Below are positions 53,735 through 62,657 of a DNA stretch of 64,000 nt, one piece after another; the first letter of the stretch is position 1, and each line of letters opens with the position of its first letter. Both the position numbers and the translations under genes were made by a program. Source of the stretch: Neoluteolibacter marinus (GTDB lineage: Bacteria > Verrucomicrobiota > Verrucomicrobiia > Verrucomicrobiales > Akkermansiaceae); the NCBI RefSeq assembly GCF_014904755.1, contig NZ_JACZFQ010000048.1, positions 1 through 64,000 of the forward strand, given 5' to 3'. The notes beneath the pieces are model-generated. The model saw only the letters and a program-made list of their open reading frames with translations, was not told the DNA's origin and ran no database searches.

Positions 53735-53748
53735 CCTGCCATGACAGG
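53735..53748. promoter_or_regulatory. Operator candidate, near-palindrome CCTGCCATGACAGG
   Basis: It differs at one symmetry position from a perfect 14-bp palindrome and matches the CTGTCATGACAG site before GH32 at 11 of its 12 core bases. It lies 145 bp before the translation start at 53894 and after the GH32 stop, so the gene probably has its own regulated promoter. Confidence 0.45.
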
Positions 53749-53893
53749 ATCCTTCCGGCCTGCCGGCTTTGCCGTTGTTGCGGCGAAAGGTCTGACAATC
53801 CTCGGGATCATCCAGAGAGCGGCGTCGTTTCCGTCCGCCTTGGAGTTTCGCCCCTTGCCGCGAAATCACGACCCAACCCCACCACGCAAACCC

Positions 53894-56800
53894 ATGAGAT
53901 ATCCATCTTGGATCCCCGTCGCGAACCGGGCCGCCCTTTTCGCAGGACTGGTCCTGGTCCCTCTCGGCTCCCATGCCGCACAACTTGCCTACGAGGGTTT
54001 CGACTACCCCGACGGCGCCTCGAACCTGACCTCCATGGACGGCGGGTCGGGCTGGAGCGGCGGCTGGCAGACCGTCAACAACGGCAGCGCCGACGTCATC
54101 CTCTCGAGCCTGGCGGCCGGTGCCGCCTCGCCGGCCGGATACGGCGCGCTCTCCACCGGCAACAGCTGCCTGCTTCCCAACCAACGGCGGGTCGGGCGCT
54201 TCCTCGACACCTCCAGCAACGGCCCCTTCGGCGCCCGCGGCTACCGCAACGGCAACGGCCACATCGGCGCGGACGGGACCACGCTCTATCTCAGCTTCAT
54301 GCAGCAGGCGAACGGCACCAGCGCCTACTATGAGTTCGAGTTCCACCGCAACAACCTCGGTGACGGCGGCCGCATCGGCGGCATCGGCAACGACCAGGGC
54401 GGCGACAATGTCAACCTCCGCGCCCCCAACGGCACCCACACCTTCATCGGGGCGGGCAACACCACGGTGAACTTCTACGTGGTGCGGATCGATTTCAAAC
54501 CGGGCAACGACGACGTCTACGTCTACCGCAACCCCACCTCCGCCACCGACCCGGGTCTCGGCGCGGCCACCCTGGCCAAGCCCGGAGCCGCGGACATGTC
54601 GTTCAACGGCATCTCCTTCGGGGCCTTCAACAACGGCCGCACGGTCGCCCACGACGAGGTGCGCTTCGGCCAGTCCTGGTCCGATGTCACGCTGCCGGTC
54701 CTCGCGGCTCCCGTCTTCGCCAGCCAGCCGCAGGCCGCCGTCACCGGTTTCACCGGCGGCACCATCGGCCTGACCGCAGTCGCCAACGGCTACCCGGAGC
54801 CCAGCTACCAGTGGTACAAGGGCAGTGATCCGCTCCCCGGACAAACCTCTTCCACGCTCACCCTCACCGGCCTGCAGGCCGGTGACGCCGGGGCCTACCA
54901 CCTGGTGGCCACCAACTCGCAGGGCAGCGACCAGAGCGCGGACGCCACCGTGGTCGTCGCGGCCACGCCCGCCGGACTGCTGGCTTACGAGGGCTTCGAC
55001 TACGACGCCGGGACTTCCAACATGAACGGGAAGTCCGGAGGGCTCGGTTGGGGTGCCGCATGGACCGCCGTCGACAACGGCGGCGGCAACGTCCAGGCCG
55101 GCAACCTGACCGCCGGGACCAATGCCCCGAATGGCTATGACACCGAGTCGATGGCCAACAGCTCTTTCATCCCCAACGCCAAGCGCGACGGCCGGCTGCT
55201 CGACACCAGCCCCGGCGGACGCTTCGGGACGGCGGGCTACATCGACGGCAACGGCAACATCGGCGCCGACGGCAAGACGATTTACATCAGCTTCCTGCAG
55301 CAGCCCGACGGCACCAGCCTGTTCTACGAGTTCGAGTTCCACCGCGGCAGCCTCGGCGACCCGGGCCGCATCGGCGGCATCGGCAACGACACCAACAACC
55401 CGACCGTCGGCCTGCGGACCGGCGGCGCGACCACCTACATCGGCCCCGGCAGCACCGGCGTGAACTTCTACGTCGTGCGCATCGACTTCAAGGCCGGCGA
55501 CGACGATGTCTATGTCTATCAGAACCCCGTTTCCGCGACGGAACCCGGCGTCCCGACCCTCGCCAAGCTGGCCGCGTCGGACATGTCCTTCAACGGCCTT
55601 TCGGTCGCCGCCTTCGTCGGAACGCGCACCGTGAAGCACGACGAGATCCGCCTCGGCGAGTCCTGGTCGGACGTGGTCTTCGGCACCAGCCGCCGCGAGC
55701 TGACCTGGAACGGTGATAGCGTCTCCAACGTCTGGGATCTCGCCGCGTCCAACTGGGACGACGGCGCCTCAGCCACCCAGTTCGCCGACGGCGACCCGGT
55801 GACCTTCGACGACTTCGGCTCCGACAGCCCGGCCGTCAACGTGACCACCGACGTGGCCACCGCGTCGATGACGGTCATCAACGGATCGATCGACTACACC
55901 ATCGGCGGCACCGGCACGGTGACCTCTTCCGGCGGCTTGACCAAAAACGAAGCCGGCTCCCTCACCTTCACCGCCCCCGCCTCGTTCGGGAGCACGATCA
56001 CCGTGAATGGCGGCAGCCTGTCGCTGAACGGGACCTCCACCACATCGGGCAATCTCGTGCTGGGCGGCGCATCGGGCGACCTCGCGCTGGGCGGCACCAA
56101 CACGATCAACGGCAGCCTGCTCGACACCGGCTTCGGCAACCGCACCTTCAGCGGTGACAGCACCCTCGCCGGCCTGACGAGCACCGACGGGGTCTTCAGC
56201 TTCACCGGAACCACCAGCTTCACCGGCGACGGATCGGTCATCTGGCTCGGCAACACCGCCGGCACCACCGACGTGACCATCGAGCCGGGAGCGGTCATCA
56301 ACATCACCGGCGACTACGCCGACGCCCTGGTGCTCGGCCGCGACGGCGGGTCGGGAACGATCACCCAGAACGGCGGCACCGTGACCTACAACCCGTCGAA
56401 CCGCGACAGCGCCTACCTCGGGGCCAGCGGCAACGTCGCCGGCACCACCGCCAGCTACAACATGGCCGGCGGCATCCTCGACATGAGCAACATGCGGCTC
56501 GGCATCGCGCTCGGCGGCGAGCTTGCGGGGGTCACCGCCAGCCTCAACCAAACCGGCGGATCGATCAGCGTGCGCCAGCTGGACATCGGCAGCATCCTGG
56601 CCTTCGGTACCGGCACCTACAATCTCGAGGGCGGCACGATGACAATCGGGACCGGCGGCATCCAGTCGACCAACTTCCTCTACACCGTCAACCTCGGCGG
56701 CGGCACCCTCGCCGCGGCGGCCGACTGGAGCACGTTGGTCAACATGCAGCTGACCGGAACCGGCGGCGACACCACCATCGACACGGACACCCACACGGTG

Positions 56801-57745
56801 ACCCTGAACGGTTCGCTCGACGGCAGCGCCGGGCTGATCAAAACGGGCGACGGCACGCTGGTGATCGGAGGCTTCAACAGCTTCTCCGGCCCGACCCAGG
56901 TCAACGCGGGCACGCTTGCCGGACTCGGCAACAGCGACTTCTCCGCACTCACCGTCGCCGCCGGCGCCGCCGTCGCCCCGGGCATCGGCGGGATCGGCGA
57001 CTTCTTCTGCGGATCGGCGCTGCTCAATGCCGGCGCCATCCTCGACATCGAGATCGACAGCACCAACGACATCGCCGACAGCTTCGTCTCCTTCGGGCCG
57101 ATCGACATCTCCGGCGCGACGCTGTCGCTCACCGAAATCGGGGCCGGCATCATTCCCGCCGGCACCGGGCTGACCCTGATCGACTACAGCGGCACCACCC
57201 TGACCGGCACCTTCGCCGGCCTGCCACAAGGCGCCACGGTCAATGCCGGGCTCAACAGCTTCACGCTGGACTACAGCCAGGGCTCGCGCGTCACCCTGAC
57301 CTCGACCACCGTCGCCACCGCCTACGAATCCTGGGCCGCCGACAACGGCCTCGACGGTTCCCCGGGCAAGGACCCGGCCTTCGATGCCGACCCGGAAAAC
57401 GACGGCGTGGCCAACGGCCTCGAGTGGATCCTCGGCGGCAACCCGCTCGGCCAGGACGGGGCCTCGCTGGTGCAGGCACAGGGCGACGCCGCCACCGGCA
57501 TCACCCTCACCTTCACCCGCGACGAGGCGTCGCTGGGAAGCGTGGACCTGAGCGTCGAGTACGGCGGCGACCTGGAGAACTGGGGTTCGGCTCCGGTCGA
57601 GCAGTTCAGCGGTTCCTACGCCGACGGCATCGATATCACCATCGACGACTTCGCCGCACCGGATGACGTGACCGTGACCATCCCGGCATCGAATGCCATC
57701 GACGGCCGCCTGTTCGCACGCTTGAAAGCGGTCGAGGTCGAATGA
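53894..57745 (+). CDS. Secreted PATR protein with two lectin-like modules and an Ig-like domain (fructan-locus partner)
   Basis: A 1283-residue exported protein. MRYPSWIPVANRAALFAG plus VLVPLGSHAA is the signal peptide and decides the start; the frame extends upstream to 53741 but is not signal-like there. Residues 30-265 and 362-595 are two copies of the lectin-like module also found at the end of GH32. Residues about 270-356 are an Ig-like domain (YPEPSYQWYKGSD, LTGLQAGDAGAYHLVATN). From about 600 PATR units follow (LTKNEAGSLTFTAPAS, LIKTGDGTLVIGGFNSFSG). The end has DADPENDGVANGLEWILGG and RLFARLKAVEVE. No catalytic residues are seen, so it is likely a surface glycan-binding or cell-wall scaffold protein displaying the same recognition module as the enzyme. 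A double hairpin terminator follows. Confidence 0.82.
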   Translation: MRYPSWIPVANRAALFAGLVLVPLGSHAAQLAYEGFDYPDGASNLTSMDGGSGWSGGWQTVNNGSADVILSSLAAGAASPAGYGALSTGNSCLLPNQRRVGRFLDTSSNGPFGARGYRNGNGHIGADGTTLYLSFMQQANGTSAYYEFEFHRNNLGDGGRIGGIGNDQGGDNVNLRAPNGTHTFIGAGNTTVNFYVVRIDFKPGNDDVYVYRNPTSATDPGLGAATLAKPGAADMSFNGISFGAFNNGRTVAHDEVRFGQSWSDVTLPVLAAPVFASQPQAAVTGFTGGTIGLTAVANGYPEPSYQWYKGSDPLPGQTSSTLTLTGLQAGDAGAYHLVATNSQGSDQSADATVVVAATPAGLLAYEGFDYDAGTSNMNGKSGGLGWGAAWTAVDNGGGNVQAGNLTAGTNAPNGYDTESMANSSFIPNAKRDGRLLDTSPGGRFGTAGYIDGNGNIGADGKTIYISFLQQPDGTSLFYEFEFHRGSLGDPGRIGGIGNDTNNPTVGLRTGGATTYIGPGSTGVNFYVVRIDFKAGDDDVYVYQNPVSATEPGVPTLAKLAASDMSFNGLSVAAFVGTRTVKHDEIRLGESWSDVVFGTSRRELTWNGDSVSNVWDLAASNWDDGASATQFADGDPVTFDDFGSDSPAVNVTTDVATASMTVINGSIDYTIGGTGTVTSSGGLTKNEAGSLTFTAPASFGSTITVNGGSLSLNGTSTTSGNLVLGGASGDLALGGTNTINGSLLDTGFGNRTFSGDSTLAGLTSTDGVFSFTGTTSFTGDGSVIWLGNTAGTTDVTIEPGAVINITGDYADALVLGRDGGSGTITQNGGTVTYNPSNRDSAYLGASGNVAGTTASYNMAGGILDMSNMRLGIALGGELAGVTASLNQTGGSISVRQLDIGSILAFGTGTYNLEGGTMTIGTGGIQSTNFLYTVNLGGGTLAAAADWSTLVNMQLTGTGGDTTIDTDTHTVTLNGSLDGSAGLIKTGDGTLVIGGFNSFSGPTQVNAGTLAGLGNSDFSALTVAAGAAVAPGIGGIGDFFCGSALLNAGAILDIEIDSTNDIADSFVSFGPIDISGATLSLTEIGAGIIPAGTGLTLIDYSGTTLTGTFAGLPQGATVNAGLNSFTLDYSQGSRVTLTSTTVATAYESWAADNGLDGSPGKDPAFDADPENDGVANGLEWILGGNPLGQDGASLVQAQGDAATGITLTFTRDEASLGSVDLSVEYGGDLENWGSAPVEQFSGSYADGIDITIDDFAAPDDVTVTIPASNAIDGRLFARLKAVEVE
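53982..54690 (+). repeat. Lectin-like module, copy 2
   Basis: First of two copies in the 53894-57745 gene; it shares layout and long identical stretches with the GH32 copy (52552-53261). Confidence 0.75.
54979..55683 (+). repeat. Lectin-like module, copy 3
   Basis: Second copy in the same gene, after an Ig-like linker domain. It has FYEFEFHRGSLGDPGRIGG and VRIDFKAGDDDVYVYQNP in place of the equivalents of copies 1 and 2. Confidence 0.75.
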
Positions 57746-57814
57746 CCTGAACCGGTCCCCGCCGTCCCCTGCGCCGCGGATCCCCGGCGCGGACGGCGGT
57801 GGCCCGGAACCACC

Positions 57815-57847
57815 GGACGGGCCCGCGGGCGGGCCCGTCCTTTCCTT
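57815..57847 (+). terminator. Rho-independent terminator of the 53894-57745 gene
   Basis: Perfect 10-bp arms GGACGGGCCC (57815-57824) and GGGCCCGTCC (57831-57840) with a 6-base loop are followed by TTTCCTT. A second inverted repeat (CCGCCGTCC 57759-57767 / GGACGGCGG 57791-57799) lies just upstream. Both lie between the PATR protein and the fructokinase, which probably starts its own transcript or reads through. Confidence 0.75.
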
Positions 57848-57863
57848 GTCCCACCCTTCATCC

Positions 57864-58823
57864 ATGACTTCTTCCCATCCCAACCCCGCAACATCGGACC
57901 TGCCCGGCCCCGCGCCGCGGATCATCGGCATCGGCGAGGTGCTCTGGGATCTCTTCCCGTCCGGCGCCTGCTTCGGCGGCGCGGCCGCGAACTTCGCCTG
58001 CCAGGCGGTCCGGTCGGGCGCCCGGGTCTCGCTGCTGAGCGGGCTCGGCCGCGATGCCGCGGGCCGCGAGGCGCGCGCGATCCTCGGCCACTTCGGCGTC
58101 GACACCTCGCTCCTCCAGGAGGTTCCCGGCCACCCGACCGGCACGGTGCGGGTCACGCTCGACGCGGAAGGGAAGCCCGTGTTCACCATCGGCGAGGACT
58201 CCGCCTGGGATCACGTCGCGTGGTCGGCGGACCTCGCGGACCGCTTGCCCCGCACGGATGCGATCTATTTCGGCACCTTGTCGCAGCGCTCGATCGAAAC
58301 CCGCTCGACCATCCGCCAGGCCCTCGCCTTGGCGGCGGAGGCCGGCTTGGCCCGGGTGCTCGATGTCAACCTCCGCGCCCCCTACTTCGACCGCATGATG
58401 ATCCGTGATTCCGTCGGGCTGTGCAGCGTGCTGAAGCTGAGCGAGGAGGAATTCCCGCTCGTCCTCGAGGCCTGCGGCATCCCTGCCGGAGATCCCGAGG
58501 ATTCCGCTCTCCGCCACCTGCTAGAAAAGGAGAACCTCGACCTCGTCGCCATGACCCGCGGCGCGGACGGCGCGGTGCTGGTCTCGCGCGACGAAACCAT
58601 CGTCCAGCCGGGCATCCCGATCCGGGTCGCCGACACGGTCGGGGCCGGCGACGCCTTCACCGCCGCCCTCCTCACCGGGTGGTTGAAAGGCCGGCCGCTG
58701 CGGGAGATCGCCGCGACGGCCTGCGAGACCGCCGCCGCCGCCTGTTCCCACGCCGGGGGCATCCCGCCCTACCCCGCGCTGACGGAGACCGAACCTCCGC
58801 GCACCAACCGCTGCGCCGGCTGA
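57864..58823 (+). CDS. PfkB-family fructokinase
   Basis: A 319-residue cytoplasmic kinase that phosphorylates fructose to fructose 6-phosphate using ATP. Landmarks: GIGEVLWDLFPSG (substrate end), GGAAANFACQAVRSGARVSLLSGLG (first PfkB region), DVNLRAPYFD, and ADTVGAGDAFTAALLTGWL with G260-A-G-D263 as the anion hole and catalytic Asp. The length matches the family. The ATG at 57864 is chosen over a TTG at 57846. It converges with the GH32-2 gene (10 bp apart) and lies in the middle of the fructan locus, so it would take fructose released by the hydrolases. Mannokinase activity cannot be excluded from sequence. Confidence 0.85.
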   Translation: MTSSHPNPATSDLPGPAPRIIGIGEVLWDLFPSGACFGGAAANFACQAVRSGARVSLLSGLGRDAAGREARAILGHFGVDTSLLQEVPGHPTGTVRVTLDAEGKPVFTIGEDSAWDHVAWSADLADRLPRTDAIYFGTLSQRSIETRSTIRQALALAAEAGLARVLDVNLRAPYFDRMMIRDSVGLCSVLKLSEEEFPLVLEACGIPAGDPEDSALRHLLEKENLDLVAMTRGADGAVLVSRDETIVQPGIPIRVADTVGAGDAFTAALLTGWLKGRPLREIAATACETAAAACSHAGGIPPYPALTETEPPRTNRCAG

Positions 58824-58833
58824 ACCGGCAGGA

Positions 58834-60699
58834 TCACTTCTCCCAGATCGACTTCAGTTCGTGGAGCTCGATCGACTTCAGCTCCACCGTGCCTCCTTGC
58901 GCGGTGACCGTCAGTCCTTCGGCCGACGGCTGGAAGTAGCGGGTGCACGAATACTCGCCGTCGTTGGCGAAGGTTTCGACCGAGGCGCGGTCGAGCAGGA
59001 TCTCGAGGTTGCGCACCGGCCCCTGTGTCGCGTGCGTGCCGTTGCCCGAATCGACCGCCGACGTGGTCACCGTCACCGGATGCCCCCTCAGGCTGAACTC
59101 AAGCCGCGATCCTTCCGGGATGCTGACCTCCGCCTTGAGATGAAAGAGCTCCCCCGCTCCGGCGAGCTGGAGCTTCCCTCCGGCTTCCAAGGTACGAGAG
59201 TTCCAGTTTTTCCCGGCACCGTGGAGTTTTTCGATCTCGCGGACCGGATTGCGGAACAGCCGCAGGCCCGCAGGTGTCTCGTGCAAGGTCAGCTCGCAGG
59301 GAAAGGACACCTGCTGGCTGAACGGCATGCCGGGAAAGTCCGATCCACGCATCCACGCCAACTGGATCCGGCGGCCGTCCGCCTTGTCGGTGTTGTCAAA
59401 GGTCTGGGTCGCGTAGAAATTGTGCCCGCCGAGGTCGCTGGTATACCGCGGGGTCTCCTCCTTGAACTCCCGCCCGTCGAAGGTTCCGAGGGAATACTTC
59501 CCGTCCGCGTGGATCAGCGCCCACTTCTTCACCGACGGCTTGCCGACGACCGGCAGCTCGAAGAAGTCGGGACACTCGAAGGCATCCGGGATCGGATGAT
59601 GCTCATCTTTCCAATCGAGCAGGTTGGTCGAGGTGAAGACGTGATACTTGCCGTGCCCGTAGAGGATCATCACCCAATGCTTCCCGGGCTCGTACCAGAA
59701 GACCTTCGGGTCGCGCTCGGGGAACTCGAGGATCGGGTTCTTCTCGTAATTCGTCCACGTGCGCCCGTGATCGAGGCTGTAGGAAATGCCGTGGACCGGT
59801 GCGTTCCTCGACCAGAACGCCACCATCGGCGGGTTGTCCTTGTCCGGCGAGAGACCGGAACTGTTGGCGTAGTCGATCACGCAGGTGCCCGACTGGACCG
59901 CGCTGTCGAGCCACTCCTCCCAGAAGGCCGGCTCCAGTTCCTCCCAGTGGATCAGGTCGCGGCTGACCGCGTGGATCCAGCACTTGTTCCAGCGCTGGGC
60001 GAACAGGTGATACTCGCCGTCGTAGTAGACCATGCCGTTGAGATCGTTCAGCCACCCGTCCTGGCGCATTCCCGGGTTCAGGCGGTCCATCGTCCACTGC
60101 CGCGCGGTGAAGTGAAACTGCGGCCGCAGCGGCTCCTGATAGAGCGGAAAGGTCACCACCGGTGGCACCGGCGGCTCGTCGGTCTGCACCAGGTCATCGA
60201 CCAGGAGATGCCCCCATCCGCCCGGCGCCTCGTCGACCAGCTCGATCCGCGCTTCCTTCCCCAGCCATCGCGAAACATCCCAGCTCGCGGCGTACATCGC
60301 GTCGGAGTTCCGGCCGGTCGCGCTTTTGACGATCTTGCCCCCAACCGTCAGGTTCATGCAACAGTGGCGCTCGTAGTCGCCGCCGCCGATCCGGTACGAG
60401 ATGAACTTCCGCTCGATCTTGAATGGCGGCGAGACCAGGCGGCCGGTGGGCCGGTCATTGCCCGTGCCGCGCCCCGCGTCGAGGTTCTCGCTGCAGGCAA
60501 CCCCCTTGCCCGCGCCGTTGGTGATCTCGAGCGCTGGCCAGGCATCCTTTCCCGCCGGACCCGCCTTGAACGCGTCGCCGCTCGCCTCCCAGTTGCCGTA
60601 GTCTGACGATTCGAAGTCGGCGATCGAAAGGTCCTCCGCGCCCTGCACGGGCAGCAGCAGGAGGGAGATTACGGCATAGGCGGAACAGGGTATTTTCAT
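58834..60699 (-). CDS. GH32 fructan hydrolase 2 with DUF4980 domain
   Basis: A 621-residue exported GH32 enzyme. The start is MKIPCSAYAVISLLLLPVQGAED (signal peptide), overlapping the upstream stop by ATGA (60696-60699). Residues 24-175 are DUF4980 (ADFESSDYGNWEASGDAF, ISYRIGGGDYE, GGWGHLLVDDL). GH32 motifs: WLNDLNG (216-222, D219), RDP (D330) and FEC (E375). The DPNG proline is leucine here, an unusual substitution in a nearly invariant motif; the nucleophile Asp is kept. There is no C-terminal surface module, so it may work in the periplasm on shorter fructooligosaccharides or sucrose. It is the third cistron of a leftward unit with a porter and a small protein, so it is expected to be co-regulated with them. 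Confidence 0.85.
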   Translation of the reverse strand: MKIPCSAYAVISLLLLPVQGAEDLSIADFESSDYGNWEASGDAFKAGPAGKDAWPALEITNGAGKGVACSENLDAGRGTGNDRPTGRLVSPPFKIERKFISYRIGGGDYERHCCMNLTVGGKIVKSATGRNSDAMYAASWDVSRWLGKEARIELVDEAPGGWGHLLVDDLVQTDEPPVPPVVTFPLYQEPLRPQFHFTARQWTMDRLNPGMRQDGWLNDLNGMVYYDGEYHLFAQRWNKCWIHAVSRDLIHWEELEPAFWEEWLDSAVQSGTCVIDYANSSGLSPDKDNPPMVAFWSRNAPVHGISYSLDHGRTWTNYEKNPILEFPERDPKVFWYEPGKHWVMILYGHGKYHVFTSTNLLDWKDEHHPIPDAFECPDFFELPVVGKPSVKKWALIHADGKYSLGTFDGREFKEETPRYTSDLGGHNFYATQTFDNTDKADGRRIQLAWMRGSDFPGMPFSQQVSFPCELTLHETPAGLRLFRNPVREIEKLHGAGKNWNSRTLEAGGKLQLAGAGELFHLKAEVSIPEGSRLEFSLRGHPVTVTTSAVDSGNGTHATQGPVRNLEILLDRASVETFANDGEYSCTRYFQPSAEGLTVTAQGGTVELKSIELHELKSIWEK

Positions 60700-61169
60700 G
60701 AGGAGATCGTTTGGAGTTGGAAGCTCATCTGGTCTTCGGGAACGCGGAGTTCGAGCTCGTCGCCGTAGCCGAGTCCGTCGAGGAAAGGCAGCAGCAGCTC
60801 GAGGACATCGGGGTCCTGCAGGTGCTCCGGCTTCGTCTCCGGGTGCGGGTAGTAGATCCACCCCGCCACCGGCGGACCGCCGCGGTGGCGAACCTCGACG
60901 TCGAAGAACGAGAAGTCCTCGGCCGGTTCAACCGGATGCCACTTCACCCGGCGGAAGGTGTGACGCGCCCCGCCCACGAGGTAGCGCCACGGCGCGATGC
61001 TGACATTGACCGTGCCGGGGTGGAACGCCGCGAGGTCGAGGCCCCGCTCGCGGAAAAACGGCTGCTGCATGCGCAGGGTTCCGCCGGGAAAGCGCGGGTT
61101 GCCATTGAGGCCGGAAGCCACCCGGTGACCGGGGACGACGCGTGCGGGAATGATCGGGCTGGAGGGCAT
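60696..61169 (-). CDS. 157-residue protein of unknown function, coupled to GH32-2
   Basis: A short protein starting MPSSPIIPARVVPGHRVASGL, without signal peptide. The pattern GHRVASGL...HPGTVNVSIAP...LELLLPFLDGLGYGDELELRV recalls the layout of the archaeal CTP-dependent riboflavin kinase fold (DUF120: SG, PGTLNV, ...GDEVEI). The match is by eye only, and residues for nucleotide binding are not verified. If real, this would be a small beta-barrel protein in a fructan operon. The stop overlaps the GH32-2 ATG (ATGA), and the gene lies 19 bp after the porter stop, so it belongs to the same unit and may be a regulatory or accessory subunit. I call it hypothetical. Confidence 0.6.
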   Translation of the reverse strand: MPSSPIIPARVVPGHRVASGLNGNPRFPGGTLRMQQPFFRERGLDLAAFHPGTVNVSIAPWRYLVGGARHTFRRVKWHPVEPAEDFSFFDVEVRHRGGPPVAGWIYYPHPETKPEHLQDPDVLELLLPFLDGLGYGDELELRVPEDQMSFQLQTISS

Positions 61170-61188
61170 GGCGGATCGACTTGGGAAA

Positions 61189-62574
61189 CTAGAGGGTCTT
61201 CTCCATGTCTTCGAGGGCGACCTGCTTCGTCTCCGGAAACAGGAAGCCGACGACCAGAAGCTGGACCACCATCATCGCGGCGAAGAACGCGAAGGGGAAG
61301 CCGGCACCCGGCTCGCCGACGTCGCGGGCCAGCAGCGGGAAGGTCCACGACACCAGCATCGCCATGAACCAGTGCGTGAAGCTGCCGAGCGTCTGCCCCT
61401 TGCCGCGCACCGCCGTCGGGAAAATCTCGCTGATGAACACCCAGATCACCGCGCCCTGGCCGAAGGCATGGCAAACGACGAAGCCGCCCAGCAACCAGAC
61501 CAGCCAGCCGCCGTGCGCGGTGCCGCTGAAGATCCAGGCCACCAGCGCGAGCGCGGTCCCGCATCCCGCGGTGCCCCACATGAGCAGCGGCTTGCGGCCC
61601 GCCTTGTCGATGATCGCCATGCCCACGAGTGTGGCGATGAGGTTCGCCGTGCCGAGCAACACCGGCTGCAGCGCGCTGGAGTCCTTGCTGAAACCCGCCA
61701 TCGCGAAAATCGTATCCGCATAGTACCAAAGCGCGTTGATCCCTCCGAGCTGGTTGAACATCGCCACCGCCACCGCGAGGAAGACCGGCCGCGCGTGCGC
61801 TTTCACGAACAAGGGCGCCGAGCGCTTCCCCTGCTCGCCGTGGAGCGAATTGCGGATCACCGCGACCTGCGCGCCGGTGTCGGCGACGCCGATCCTCCGC
61901 AGCACGCCTTCCGCTTCCCCGTCCTTCCCGGTCATCACCAGCCAGCGCGGGCTGCGGGGGATGAAGAACAGCAGGACGAGGAACGCCAGCGACGGCAAGG
62001 CCTGGACGCCAAGCTTCCACCGCCACTCGACCGCGCCGAGGTCGAGCTGGCCGATCAGGTAGTTCGAGAAATAAGCGACCAGAACCCCGATCACGATGTT
62101 GCCCTGGAAGCAGGCGACCAGGCGGCCGCGCCACGACGCCGGGGCAATCTCGGCAAGGTACATCGGGCCCAGCACCGAGGTCGCGCCGACCGCGATCCCG
62201 CCGAGGATCCGCGCGGCGACGATCATCCACAGTCCCGACGCCAGCGCGCAGCCGAGCGCGCAGAGGAGGTAGAACGCCGCGGCGACCTTGAGGCAGTCGC
62301 GCCGGCCGAAGCGGTCGCCCGGCCGCGCCGCCGCCAGGGATCCGATCGCCGCCCCGATCAAGGCCGAGGCGGTCATGAATCCCTGCTCATTCGCGGTGAG
62401 CTGGAACAGCGCCTTCAGCTGGTCCTGGCAGCCGGAGATGACCGCGGTGTCGAAGCCGAACAGCAATCCGCCCAACGCCCCGACCAAAGTCGCCCCCAGC
62501 AGCGCGGCGGAGAGCTTCACCGGCCGGGAGACCTCCGCGGAAACCGGGGCATGATCAGGTTGCGATGCGTTCAT
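61189..62574 (-). CDS. Sugar porter (MFS, SP family)
   Basis: A 461-residue, 12-helix sugar/H+ symporter. Typical marks are LVGALGGLLFGFDTAVISG (first helix), GDRFGRR (loop 2-3), WRWKLGVQALPSLAFLVLLFFIPRSPRWLV (the PESPRWL region, here with R), QLGGINALWYYADTIF (helix 7) and PETKQVALEDMEKTL (the PETKG end). The ATG at 62574 (MNASQPDHAP) is preferred to the one at 62622. It is the first gene of the leftward GH32-2 operon, divergent from the regulator, so import of fructose or fructooligosaccharide is the likely role. The mechanism is expected to be proton-coupled. Confidence 0.88.
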   Translation of the reverse strand: MNASQPDHAPVSAEVSRPVKLSAALLGATLVGALGGLLFGFDTAVISGCQDQLKALFQLTANEQGFMTASALIGAAIGSLAAARPGDRFGRRDCLKVAAAFYLLCALGCALASGLWMIVAARILGGIAVGATSVLGPMYLAEIAPASWRGRLVACFQGNIVIGVLVAYFSNYLIGQLDLGAVEWRWKLGVQALPSLAFLVLLFFIPRSPRWLVMTGKDGEAEGVLRRIGVADTGAQVAVIRNSLHGEQGKRSAPLFVKAHARPVFLAVAVAMFNQLGGINALWYYADTIFAMAGFSKDSSALQPVLLGTANLIATLVGMAIIDKAGRKPLLMWGTAGCGTALALVAWIFSGTAHGGWLVWLLGGFVVCHAFGQGAVIWVFISEIFPTAVRGKGQTLGSFTHWFMAMLVSWTFPLLARDVGEPGAGFPFAFFAAMMVVQLLVVGFLFPETKQVALEDMEKTL

Positions 62575-62627
62575 GGCAGGCCCGAGCTTCGCCATGAGCC
62601 GCTTTCCCGGGCAACCGGGCAATTGAC

Positions 62628-62657
62628 AGATCCGACAAAACCGGACTTGTCTGATCT
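62628..62657. promoter_or_regulatory. Operator candidate between sugar porter and regulator
   Basis: Inverted repeat AGATCCGACAA (62628-62638) / TTGTCTGATCT (62647-62657), 11-bp arms with one mismatch and an 8-bp spacer, in the 110-bp gap between divergent starts at 62574 and 62685. TGACAG half-sites also lie at 62624 and 62669. It is well placed for autoregulation by the adjacent GntR/LacI regulator. Confidence 0.6.
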
